This document shows positions 1 through 5,314 of a stretch of DNA of 5,944 bases, in pieces. Position 1 is the first letter of the stretch; the number at the start of each line of letters is the position of its first letter. A model generated the notes under the pieces. It had not been told where the DNA came from. It searched no databases and saw only the letters and a list, made by a program, of their open reading frames with translations. The position numbers were made by a program, and so were the translations under genes. The stretch is from Pseudomonadota bacterium (GTDB lineage Bacteria > Pseudomonadota > Gammaproteobacteria > Halothiobacillales > Halothiobacillaceae), in the NCBI GenBank assembly GCA_021795795.1, contig JAJYPA010000504.1, positions 1-5,944 on the forward strand, in the 5' to 3' direction.

Positions 1-131
1 GGGTGTCTCGCCGTTTTGTGGTGTATCCCGGCGACGAACATTTTCCCCTTCCTCATGGCGTGGAGGCGATCTCGTTGCCAGGACTTGCCACCAGATTGCG
101 TCTCAGTGCCCCAACTGCGGCCGCAGGCTAG
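1..131 (+). CDS. C-terminal end of a DUF4143-type AAA+ ATPase (partial)
   Basis: Codons in phase with base 3 are open from the window edge to a TAG at 129-131, giving 42 residues that include RRFVVYPGDEHFPLPHGVEA. A 'VVYPG(D/E)...PL..GV.A.PL' ending is typical, from memory, of prokaryotic AAA+ ATPases with a C-terminal DUF4143 domain, often found in mobile or toxin-antitoxin-rich regions. The ATPase domain itself would lie left of the window, so no Walker motif can be checked. The gene converges on yoeB, 75 bp away. That the frame is coding rests on this motif match; the family name is moderately supported. An alternative is a degenerate remnant of such a gene. Confidence 0.55.
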   Translation, partial: VSRRFVVYPGDEHFPLPHGVEAISLPGLATRLRLSAPTAAAG

Positions 132-178
132 GTTGGTGGTCCGGAGGTGGCGGGGCGTTAGGGCGGAGGCGGTTGCGT

Positions 179-206
179 AAAAGGGTCCGCCTGCCAGGCT
201 GAACCC
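179..206 (-). terminator. Rho-independent terminator after yoeB
   Basis: On the minus strand, immediately after the yoeB TGA, GGGTTC pairs with GGACCC (six pairs, one of them G-T). One unpaired A follows, then an inner GCC/GGC stem closing a five-base TGGCA loop. The hairpin (183-206) is followed at once by TTTT (179-182). No T-run follows it on the plus strand, so it should act on the minus-strand transcript only. It is the clearest intrinsic terminator in the window and probably ends any read-through from the genes upstream as well. Confidence 0.6.
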
Positions 207-461
207 TCAGTAGTGGAAACGCAATTGGGCTATTTGGAGTGGGTCGCCTTCAACCAGGTACACCAGGCGGTGCTCATCCGTGACCCGGCGTGACCAAAAT
301 CCTGAGAGGGCGTGTTTCAGTGGCTCGGGCTTGCCCACGCCGCTAAATGGCTCTTGCTGGATTTCGCGAATCAGCTTGTTGATCCGCTCAACCATCTTCC
401 TGTCCTGCTTCTGCCAATACAGATAGTCTTCCCATGCTTCATCTGCGAAAACCGGTTTCAC
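207..461 (-). CDS. yoeB: YoeB/Txe-family ribosome-dependent mRNA interferase toxin
   Basis: This 84-residue protein matches the usual YoeB length exactly. It carries the family pattern: W10..Y13..W16 near the N-terminus, GKPEPLK at 43-49, WSRRVTDEHRLVY at 56-68, and the C-terminus LRFHY. Glu46, Arg65, His83 and Tyr84 fall at the positions of the E. coli YoeB catalytic residues (E46, R65, H83, Y84), so the toxin looks intact. YoeB binds the ribosomal A site and cleaves translated mRNA; YefM neutralises it. The start is GTG at 461-459. It overlaps the antitoxin stop as GTGA, which indicates translational coupling and keeps the toxin dependent on antitoxin translation. A terminator follows directly. 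The assignment is secure; activity is inferred. Confidence 0.93.
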   Translation of the reverse strand: MKPVFADEAWEDYLYWQKQDRKMVERINKLIREIQQEPFSGVGKPEPLKHALSGFWSRRVTDEHRLVYLVEGDPLQIAQLRFHY

Positions 462-709
462 TTAGCCAGTTTCCGCGCAACGCCCTTGCCAGCGTTCAGT
501 TGGGCGGCCGCTGCAAGAAGGCGCTTCGCGTTCGCGGGCGTGCGCAGAAGATAGGCGGTCTCTTCCAGCGCCTTGTAGTCTTCCAGTGAGAGCATCACCA
601 CGGACTGCTGTCCGTTGCGGGTGATAATCAGCGCTTCGTGGTCGTTGCAAACTCTGTCCATCGCGCTCGCCAAGTTTGCGCGGACCGTAGTGTAGGTGAT
701 CGCATCCAT
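458..709 (-). CDS. yefM: YefM (Phd/YefM family) antitoxin and autorepressor
   Basis: The 83-residue product is a Phd/YefM-type antitoxin. Its N-terminal DNA-binding/dimerisation half includes TTVRANLASAMDRV (7-20) and ITRNGQQSVVMLSLEDY (29-45). These are followed by LEETAYLLRTPANAKRLL (48-65), the family's most recognisable stretch, which leads into the toxin-binding tail. The ATG at 709-707 is chosen because the minus strand has AAGGAG seven bases upstream (717-722) and because the protein then has the usual family length. A longer frame to 778 would add 23 residues with no family resemblance and would run through the promoter. YefM binds YoeB and represses its own operon, with YoeB as co-repressor. 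It lies 52 bp downstream of the glycosyltransferase gene and overlaps yoeB by 4 bp. Confidence 0.93.
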   Translation of the reverse strand: MDAITYTTVRANLASAMDRVCNDHEALIITRNGQQSVVMLSLEDYKALEETAYLLRTPANAKRLLAAAAQLNAGKGVARKLAK

Positions 710-724
710 TCTGGATCTCCTTGT

Positions 725-743
725 ATGTACGCTATAATGTACG
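725..743 (-). promoter_or_regulatory. YefM-YoeB operator: two ATGTACG repeats
   Basis: The heptamer ATGTACG occurs twice in direct orientation (plus-strand reading) at 725-731 and 737-743, exactly 12 bp apart. Each is centred on the palindrome GTAC. E. coli YefM-YoeB recognises a long and a short palindrome with TGTACA cores about 12 bp centre to centre, so core and spacing agree closely although the last base is G here. The repeats lie between the glycosyltransferase stop and the yefM Shine-Dalgarno site, over the likely -10 region, as expected for autorepression. The sites are seen; binding is inferred. Confidence 0.7.
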
Positions 744-764
744 TGTTCGCTGGCCGCTTGCCTA
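736..764 (-). promoter_or_regulatory. Candidate sigma70-type promoter of yefM-yoeB
   Basis: On the minus strand TAGGCA (764-759, 4/6 to TTGACA) and TACATT (741-736, 4/6 to TATAAT) are separated by 17 bp. Transcription would start near 730, leaving a leader of about 20 nt before the yefM ATG. The -35 overlaps the TAG stop of the glycosyltransferase gene, and the -10 overlaps the right-hand operator repeat. Both hexamers are weak matches, and CATTAT at 739-734 is an alternative -10. Confidence 0.4.
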
Positions 765-2198
765 GCGCTGGCGGTCATTGCAGTGGGCTTCCGCAGGCCG
801 GTACGTGGTGTACCAGTTGTTTTCCAGGATCACCTGGAGGAACTGCTGGGTGCTTTGCGCCCAAGTGAGGTAGGGCATGTCTTTGGATTGCGGCGCCTTG
901 CCTTCGGCGTTGAGGCGAAGCCACTGGCGGAGACTGTTGGCGATGGCGGCGCTGTCCGTGTTGGGGAAATAAAAAGCGAAGTCTCCGGCCACTTCGTGAA
1001 ACACTGGGATATCGCGGGCGATGATGGGCAGGCCCTGGCGGGCGGCTTCGATGAGGGGCAGGCCGAAGCCTTCGGCGTAGGAGGCGGCGAGGAGGGCGGT
1101 GGATTGGGCGTACAACCGCATGAGCAGGGCATCGCTGGCCTTTTCCAGCCAGAATAAACGCCGGTTGCGTTCCGGATGGCGGCGCAACTGGCGCGCCAGG
1201 CGCTGGGTGCGCCAGCCTTCCTTGCCGATGATGACCAGATTGAGGTCAACGCCCGCCTGCCAGAGTGCCTCAACCGCTGCCAGCGCCTGGGCGTGGCCTT
1301 TGCGCGGCTCCAGGGTGCCGACCATGAGCAGGGTGGGGCGCGAGTGGCAGGCGGCTAGGACTTCTGCGCCTTCGCCTTCTAGACCTTGGGTGGGTTGGCT
1401 CGCCTCGATATCGGCGCCGTTATGCACAAAGCCAATGGGTAGGGGCCGGTGGCGTTGCCCGGGATGATCATGGAGCCATGCGCACACTTCGTCGGCCACA
1501 GCGCGAGAGACGCAAATTATGCCATCGCTCATCTCGATCACGCCAGCAAACCAGTCAGCAAAGGTTAGCTCGTATGTTCTGGGAAAATATGCGCCTTGAT
1601 TAAAGGCACATATGTCGTGGATAACAAAGATAATACGCAATCCCCTCTGTTGCAAAGCTGCGAGTGTTGCAAAGGGGTAGCTTAAGTGTGGGTCAGGGCA
1701 GTAAAAAATGTCTCCTGGTTGAACGGTTACGACAGAATCCTCCGCATCGGTGTTTGCGCTTTCTAGTAAAATGCTTGAAAATTTTTGAGCATAGCGGAGT
1801 TGACCTGCTGCATCGGCATAAATTGCTTTCACCTTGTAGCCCACAGGGGGGCGCAACAGTAGTTCCAGTAGGATACTTCGCACGACTCGTTGTACGCCAG
1901 TATGCACATCATGCAATACAAGCTCTGATATATCCACCAACAGTTGATACTCACTGGGTGCCATCGATAGTTGTGTCTGTGTATTTTTAACGTAGATTAT
2001 TGGGACGTTACTGCGAACGAGTTTTTTCTTAAGAAAATAAATCCATACCCCTACGGTTTCTTCTGCCGATGGAAATGGTCGAAGCAATTTGCGGACAACA
2101 GCGATTACTGTGGTGCTGACTAGCAATGTACGTATATAGCCATTAATAGCGATTTTAAGGCGCCTCTTTAGTGAGCGTAGATGGCCAATCGTTCTCAT
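762..2198 (-). CDS. GT-B glycosyltransferase (GT4 / 'family 1' type)
   Basis: The 478-residue protein is a two-domain GT-B glycosyltransferase, probably adding a sugar from a nucleotide-sugar donor to a lipid-linked or surface glycan at the cytoplasmic membrane. The N-terminal acceptor domain begins near LLVDISELV (86-94), followed by HTGVQRVVR (99-107) and IHDICAFN (193-200). The linker is marked by VGTLEPRKGH (293-302) and VIIGKEGW (322-329). The donor domain has the retaining-enzyme E-X7-E signature, E376GFGLPLIE384, then ARDIPVFHEVAG (394-405). The ATG at 2198 overlaps the methyltransferase stop as ATGA, supporting this start. However, residues 1-79 form a basic, partly hydrophobic extension before Met79, where the family similarity starts, and could be a membrane-association segment. 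The first 216 codons are much AT-richer than the rest. Donor sugar and linkage are not identifiable. Confidence 0.88.
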   Translation of the reverse strand: MRTIGHLRSLKRRLKIAINGYIRTLLVSTTVIAVVRKLLRPFPSAEETVGVWIYFLKKKLVRSNVPIIYVKNTQTQLSMAPSEYQLLVDISELVLHDVHTGVQRVVRSILLELLLRPPVGYKVKAIYADAAGQLRYAQKFSSILLESANTDAEDSVVTVQPGDIFYCPDPHLSYPFATLAALQQRGLRIIFVIHDICAFNQGAYFPRTYELTFADWFAGVIEMSDGIICVSRAVADEVCAWLHDHPGQRHRPLPIGFVHNGADIEASQPTQGLEGEGAEVLAACHSRPTLLMVGTLEPRKGHAQALAAVEALWQAGVDLNLVIIGKEGWRTQRLARQLRRHPERNRRLFWLEKASDALLMRLYAQSTALLAASYAEGFGLPLIEAARQGLPIIARDIPVFHEVAGDFAFYFPNTDSAAIANSLRQWLRLNAEGKAPQSKDMPYLTWAQSTQQFLQVILENNWYTTYRPAEAHCNDRQR

Positions 2199-3013
2199 AT
2201 TTTCTCGATGGTCGGCTTGCCGCCAATGACGGCGTAGACAAAATAAGCTTTGGAAATGTCATAAGACTGTTCTTGAGTAAAAGCCATTGGACTGCTGTAA
2301 ACGATCTTTACATCCGTAAAACCTATCCACTGCACCACAAATGCCAGATAATCCGATGGAATCGGTCGAGTGTGAGTTGGGTCCGTGTAAAAGGTATTGA
2401 AGGCAAGAGAATTTTTGACGTTGATGGTTTCCAACAACACCATGCCACCCGGTGCCAATGCCCGGTAAATGGCAGATAAGAGGGGGATAAGGGATTCGGG
2501 GGGGAGGTGTTCGATGACTTCGAGCAGGGAAATGCCGGAAAAGCATTCCTGATGGGCCTCCAGGTAGCCAATGGCGTCGGCATGGTGGACATCGAGACCG
2601 CGTTCCTTGGCCCTGGCGACTTCTGTGGCATTGCTGTCGATCCCTCGTGCCGGGATGCCGTGCGTATCCAAAAACCGGACAAACTCACCGGCGCCGCAGC
2701 CAATATCCAGAAAGAGCAAGTCGCTGCCTTTGAGTAGGTGAGGCAGATAGGCGGCGTATTGCTTGGCCAATCCCTGTTCATAGCCTTCGGCCCAGATTTC
2801 GCTGAAATAACTATAAAACTGTTCTTCGCGGCGATCAGGGTCGGGAGCGTGGCCGATGCGTGCTATGGCGCGATCCAGAAATGGTTCTGCGGGTAAGGTA
2901 TGAGAGAACGGCAGTGGATAACTGCTACGCCCCAGAATGGCCGCGAGCAATTTGAGCGGACCAAACAGAGGCGTTTTGCGCAGCGCCGCTTTGATTTTGT
3001 TCATGGCAGTCAT
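2195..3013 (-). CDS. Class I SAM-dependent methyltransferase of a polysaccharide cluster
   Basis: The 272-residue protein has a Rossmann methyltransferase core. SAM-binding motif I is LDIGCGAGEF (102-111). The acidic residue at the end of strand 2 is D126 in GIDSN, HADAIGYLE lies at 144-152, the post-core motif is LLEVIEHLPP (163-172), and ALAPGGMVLLET spans 185-196. The later FYTDPTHTRPIPSDY (208-222) resembles, from memory, methyltransferases of O-antigen and exopolysaccharide loci that act on sugar hydroxyls or chain ends. Residues 1-30 are basic and hydrophobic, possibly membrane-associating. The ATG at 3013 lies 4 bp after the flippase stop. Met4 at 3004 is an alternative start, with no clearly better ribosome site. 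The gene overlaps the glycosyltransferase by 4 bp (ATGA). Its last 80 or so codons fall in the AT-rich band. The substrate is unknown; a glycan target is inferred from the neighbours. Confidence 0.85.
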   Translation of the reverse strand: MTAMNKIKAALRKTPLFGPLKLLAAILGRSSYPLPFSHTLPAEPFLDRAIARIGHAPDPDRREEQFYSYFSEIWAEGYEQGLAKQYAAYLPHLLKGSDLLFLDIGCGAGEFVRFLDTHGIPARGIDSNATEVARAKERGLDVHHADAIGYLEAHQECFSGISLLEVIEHLPPESLIPLLSAIYRALAPGGMVLLETINVKNSLAFNTFYTDPTHTRPIPSDYLAFVVQWIGFTDVKIVYSSPMAFTQEQSYDISKAYFVYAVIGGKPTIEKI

Positions 3014-3017
3014 CTAT

Positions 3018-4490
3018 CTATTCCGAAAAATCTTGCGATAGCAGTGGCTTACGCCAGAAGATCACGCGCTGGCGCAGGGGTGCAGGCAAGAGGTAATAGG
3101 AAATACCTAGGGCGACGGCAAGAATAGCGAACCCTATGGAAATATCCAAGCCTAAGGATGGTGATGTAAAAGCCATAAGCGTGGCGGTGATGACAGGCAA
3201 CAAGGTGAGGCCAATGGCCCGCCCGTAAGTTCCGGTGGTTCCCGTTGCCGCGAAGCAAAAAATGGCGTCCGCGGTGCTCCGTAGTGCCCAGGCCAGCGCG
3301 GCCCCAACGATCCCTAGCCAGGCGATCAGCGTCCAGAGGATGAGCAGAAAAGGCAGGAGCTCAGCGAGATAGAACTTGGTCATGAGGTCGGGGCGTCCTT
3401 GCGCCGGCATATAGGCATAGGGAATGAAGGCGGGACCGTTGATCCAGATGCCCAGCAGCAGAATGATGGCCACCGGCGCCATCTTCGCCGCGAGGGCCGC
3501 GCCGATCCAGAGGGTGAGGAAGGGATGCATGAGCAGGATGGCGAGGACGATGAAGGGGGTCTGGATGGCGGTAAGGGCGGTGACGGCTTGGCGCAAGAGC
3601 CCTTTGACCTCTTCCCCTTGTGCTTGCGAAAAACGCGGGAAAAGAGTGGTGCTGAGAGCGTAGGGCAGATAGGTGAAGCGTTGGGTGAGGTTGAAGGGGA
3701 CGGTATAGGCGGTAACGGCAGCGACCCCGAGGCGGGCACCAATGACGAGGCGGTCGATGATAGAGAGCAGAGGGATGACGGCACCGGAGACGCTCACCCA
3801 GCCGCCAAAGCGCAGCAAGGGGCCGATCTCTGCGCGATGCAGGGCGGGCCATCCGGCAAAGGGCAGCCTGCGGGCGGTAAGCCAGAACATGACCAGTACT
3901 CCCATCAGGCGTCCGGCGAGAGCGGCGGCGATGAGGGCGGCGATGCTGCCATGACCGAGGGCGACGCTGAGGAGCGGGAAGCTCTGCAGGCCGATGACGC
4001 CGATGATCTGGCTGGCATTGAGGGAGAGGAAGGCTTGGCGGGCTTCGAGGGTGCCCGCCAGGACGGAGATCAGGGCAATCAGGGGAACGATGGCAGCGAG
4101 CCAGGGAATGGCTTTCTGGACCTCGCCGCGCAGCGCGGCGGGGATCTGAAATATCTCCGCAAAGAGCCAGTGACCGAGAAAATAGAGAACAATTCCGCCC
4201 AATACGCCCATGCCAGCGCTGAGGATAAAGGCGGTCCAAAAGGTGCGATTGCGTTCCTCTGTGCTTTCCTGGCGGGCGACCCGCTGCGCCACCGCACGCC
4301 CGAGGCCGAGATCGAAGGCGCCAAAATAGCCGAGCAGGGTGAAGGCAAGGAGCAGGACGCCATAACGGACCTCACCAATCCAGCGTAGATAAAGAGGAAC
4401 CGTGGCCAGTGAAACCACGGTGGGGATGAGCAGGCCCGCCAGATTGATGAGGGTGGACCGGGCGATGCGGGGGGAATGTGTTGCTGTCAT
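3018..4490 (-). CDS. MOP-superfamily polysaccharide flippase (Wzx-like)
   Basis: The 490-residue protein is almost entirely hydrophobic. I count about 14 membrane segments by eye: near residues 14-35, 43-63, 84-109, 128-146, 161-178, 183-205, 229-250, 254-270, 304-326, 336-356, 372-393, 394-414, 425-445 and 449-469. This matches the length and topology of Wzx-type and related polysaccharide exporters, which flip undecaprenyl-linked glycan units across the inner membrane. Family-like features are the N-terminal STLINLAGLLIPTVVSLATV, LYLRWIGEVRYG (33-44), FDLGLGRAVAQRVAR (59-73) and the charged IIDRLVIG (244-251), with Asp246 inside a membrane segment. The ATG at 4490 has only a poor upstream ribosome site and lies 34 bp after the second MNT gene, behind a short hairpin. 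It is the first gene of the polysaccharide block, 4 bp before the methyltransferase. Substrate specificity cannot be told. Confidence 0.87.
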   Translation of the reverse strand: MTATHSPRIARSTLINLAGLLIPTVVSLATVPLYLRWIGEVRYGVLLLAFTLLGYFGAFDLGLGRAVAQRVARQESTEERNRTFWTAFILSAGMGVLGGIVLYFLGHWLFAEIFQIPAALRGEVQKAIPWLAAIVPLIALISVLAGTLEARQAFLSLNASQIIGVIGLQSFPLLSVALGHGSIAALIAAALAGRLMGVLVMFWLTARRLPFAGWPALHRAEIGPLLRFGGWVSVSGAVIPLLSIIDRLVIGARLGVAAVTAYTVPFNLTQRFTYLPYALSTTLFPRFSQAQGEEVKGLLRQAVTALTAIQTPFIVLAILLMHPFLTLWIGAALAAKMAPVAIILLLGIWINGPAFIPYAYMPAQGRPDLMTKFYLAELLPFLLILWTLIAWLGIVGAALAWALRSTADAIFCFAATGTTGTYGRAIGLTLLPVITATLMAFTSPSLGLDISIGFAILAVALGISYYLLPAPLRQRVIFWRKPLLSQDFSE

Positions 4491-4502
4491 GCAGGCGTAG
4501 GA

Positions 4503-4520
4503 CCCCGCATAGCGGCGGGG
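4503..4520 (-). other. GC-rich hairpin between the second MNT gene and the flippase
   Basis: CCCCGC (4503-4508) and GCGGGG (4515-4520) form a perfect six-pair stem around a six-base loop. It starts four bases beyond the MNT stop codon and ends 12 bases before the flippase ATG on the minus strand. Neither strand has a T-run behind it, so it is not a convincing intrinsic terminator. It could be an RNA-stability or attenuation element, or could limit flippase translation by sitting just upstream of its start. Confidence 0.35.
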
Positions 4521-4524
4521 AGCT

Positions 4525-4824
4525 TCACAACCGTACTCCCTCGCCTAAGGCGATATCATGGATGGGCAGATGGCGCAGGTTGGGGGCGAGGAGAAGAACA
4601 TCGACTTTGCGCCCGTGCATCTTCCGCTGCAGGCGGGCGGACAGTTGGGCGGCAAGGAAAGCGGGATTGTCGATGGGAGCGTCAGATTCGACAAGCAGGT
4701 CCACATCGCCGCCCAGCTTGCTGTCATCCACCCGCGAGCCGAAGAGCCAGACCCGGGCTTCCGAGCCGAAGCTTTCCGCAGCACTCTGGCGGATTTGGGC
4801 GATTTGCTCGGGGCTGAGGCGCAT
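4525..4824 (-). CDS. Minimal nucleotidyltransferase, MntA-like antitoxin (copy 2)
   Basis: This 99-residue protein is a stand-alone DNA-polymerase-beta-superfamily nucleotidyltransferase domain. The catalytic signature is FGSRVDDSKLGGDVDLLV (28-45): Gly29-Ser30 followed nine residues later by Asp40-X-Asp42. A third acidic residue is Asp75 in KVDVLLL. Such proteins pair with HepT-like partners. In the characterised MntA-HepT systems the MNT transfers AMP to a HepT tyrosine and so neutralises the RNase; a similar role is inferred here. The spacing is one residue shorter than the GSX10DXD quoted for MntA, so it may belong to a sister subfamily. The ATG at 4824 has AAGGAG seven bases upstream, inside the end of the HepT-like gene. 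Residues 1-48 are nearly identical to copy 1 at 5311-5604, while the C-terminal half is different. All catalytic residues are present, so it looks functional. Confidence 0.87.
   Translation of the reverse strand: MRLSPEQIAQIRQSAAESFGSEARVWLFGSRVDDSKLGGDVDLLVESDAPIDNPAFLAAQLSARLQRKMHGRKVDVLLLAPNLRHLPIHDIALGEGVRL
4687..4824 (-). repeat. 138-bp direct repeat, copy 2 (5' part of MNT gene)
   Basis: Matches 5467-5604 without gaps at a constant offset of 780 bp. I count five mismatches (4702, 4704, 4705, 4711, 4764), so 133/138 identical. The right end coincides with the start codon and similarity is lost immediately upstream of it. The left end falls within codons 46-48, after the catalytic GGDxDLLVES. 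The repeat therefore covers exactly the nucleotidyltransferase active-site half of the gene. Confidence 0.93.
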
Positions 4825-4828
4825 AGGG

Positions 4829-5110
4829 TTACTCCTTACCGTCTACAGCGGGGAGGAGCCCATATTTTTGACATACGTCTTCAAAGCGTTCGACGATGGC
4901 CATCAGGGTATCCATGTTGTCGTGCAGGGCGTTGAGATATTGGGCTGCCGTTTGTGCTTCCAAGTCGTAATCGTGGGTCAGTTGATTTCTCAGCGTGCGC
5001 AACTCCAGCCAGACTTCCGGGTCGGTGATGATGCCTTCGTGCGTCATCCAGGTGATAACGTCGAAGTAGGTTCGGTAACGTTCGCCGAGCATGGTGTGGG
5101 CGTGGCGCAT
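4829..5110 (-). CDS. C-terminal HEPN/HepT-like fragment with RX4HXY motif
   Basis: If translation restarts at the ATG at 5110-5108, 18 bases after the TAG, a 93-residue protein results. It keeps the catalytic motif as R41-NQLT-H46-D-Y48 and the following helix DNMDTLMAIVERFEDVCQKY (64-83). No good Shine-Dalgarno site precedes this ATG, so restart after the TAG is the only obvious route. Automated annotation would probably call this a short HepT-like protein and miss the first 68 residues. Whether it folds or is toxic is unknown. Confidence 0.55.
   Translation of the reverse strand: MRHAHTMLGERYRTYFDVITWMTHEGIITDPEVWLELRTLRNQLTHDYDLEAQTAAQYLNALHDNMDTLMAIVERFEDVCQKYGLLPAVDGKE
4832..4837 (-). 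promoter_or_regulatory. Shine-Dalgarno site embedded in the hepT-like stop region
   Basis: The minus strand reads AAGGAG seven bases before the ATG at 4824. The same bases encode the last Lys-Glu codons of the HepT-like frame, directly before its TAA. Ribosomes ending the upstream frame would therefore be placed to start the second MNT, suggesting coupling. It also fixes Met1 of copy 2 at 4824. Confidence 0.65.
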
Positions 5111-5128
5111 GGCACCGGCGAGCTGGTC

Positions 5129-5314
5129 CTACAGCTTGGCGAAGCGGTCATTGAGCGCGGCCAGACGTTCGGCAGCTTCCGGGTCGTCGAGATCGGCGGC
5201 GGTAATTGGCCAGCGCAGCCGTTCGGCGCTATAGCGCAATCCATCCTGCAACCGGCGCAGTACCGCAAGCTGGCGGCCCAGAAGCGCTTGTTGCTCCTGA
5301 TAGAGCGTGGTCAT
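5129..5314 (-). CDS. N-terminal fragment of the split HepT-like protein
   Basis: The 61-residue fragment begins MTTLYQEQQALLGRQL and ends DRFAKL at the TAG. It is rich in Leu, Gln, Arg and Glu, with a probable long helix at about 5-33 and another at about 45-61. It holds no catalytic motif. Translation is probably coupled to the preceding MNT through the ATGA overlap, so the fragment may be made but is unlikely to act as a nuclease alone. Confidence 0.45.
   Translation of the reverse strand: MTTLYQEQQALLGRQLAVLRRLQDGLRYSAERLRWPITAADLDDPEAAERLAALNDRFAKL

Larger units (their letters stand above)
4829..5314 (-). pseudogene. HepT-like toxin/MNT partner gene interrupted by an in-frame TAG
   Basis: One continuous frame runs from ATG (5314-5312) to TAA (4831-4829) and would encode 161 residues. 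Codon 62 (5131-5129) is TAG, in the context Ala-Lys-Leu-stop-Asp-Gln-Leu. A single C-to-T change from CAG (Gln) explains it, and there is no frameshift. The protein is helical and charged, as HepT/HI0074-type four-helix proteins are, and carries the HEPN RNase motif RX4HXY as R109-NQLT-H114-D-Y116. In characterised systems that Arg/His pair cleaves RNA and the Tyr is AMPylated by the MNT. The ATG overlaps the upstream MNT stop as ATGA, and the TAA lies 4 bp before the second MNT start, so it sat inside a tightly coupled operon. Likely outcomes are toxin loss, an expressed C-terminal fragment by restart at 5110, or amber read-through. A sequencing error cannot be excluded. Confidence 0.82.

Noticed and set aside
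132..178. Possible plus-strand terminator for the leftmost gene
   Set aside because: GGCGGA at 162-167 can pair with TCCGCC at 186-191, but the loop is long (18 bases) and no T-run follows, so it is not supported.
733..738. Perfect TATAAT on the plus strand upstream of yefM
   Set aside because: There is no acceptable -35 at 16-18 bp (the 17-bp position reads TCTGGA) and no plus-strand gene downstream. It falls between the two operator repeats and is most simply part of that AT-rich site.
458..778. Longer 106-residue start for yefM at 778
   Set aside because: The extra 23 residues would be encoded by the promoter/operator region and overlap the glycosyltransferase gene. The start at 709 has AAGGAG at the right distance and gives the normal family length.
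3399..4388. A 329-codon open frame on the plus strand opposite the flippase gene
   Set aside because: Its product is low-complexity (Gly, Glu, Asp, Ala) with no family motif, the expected complement of a hydrophobic, GC-rich membrane-protein gene.
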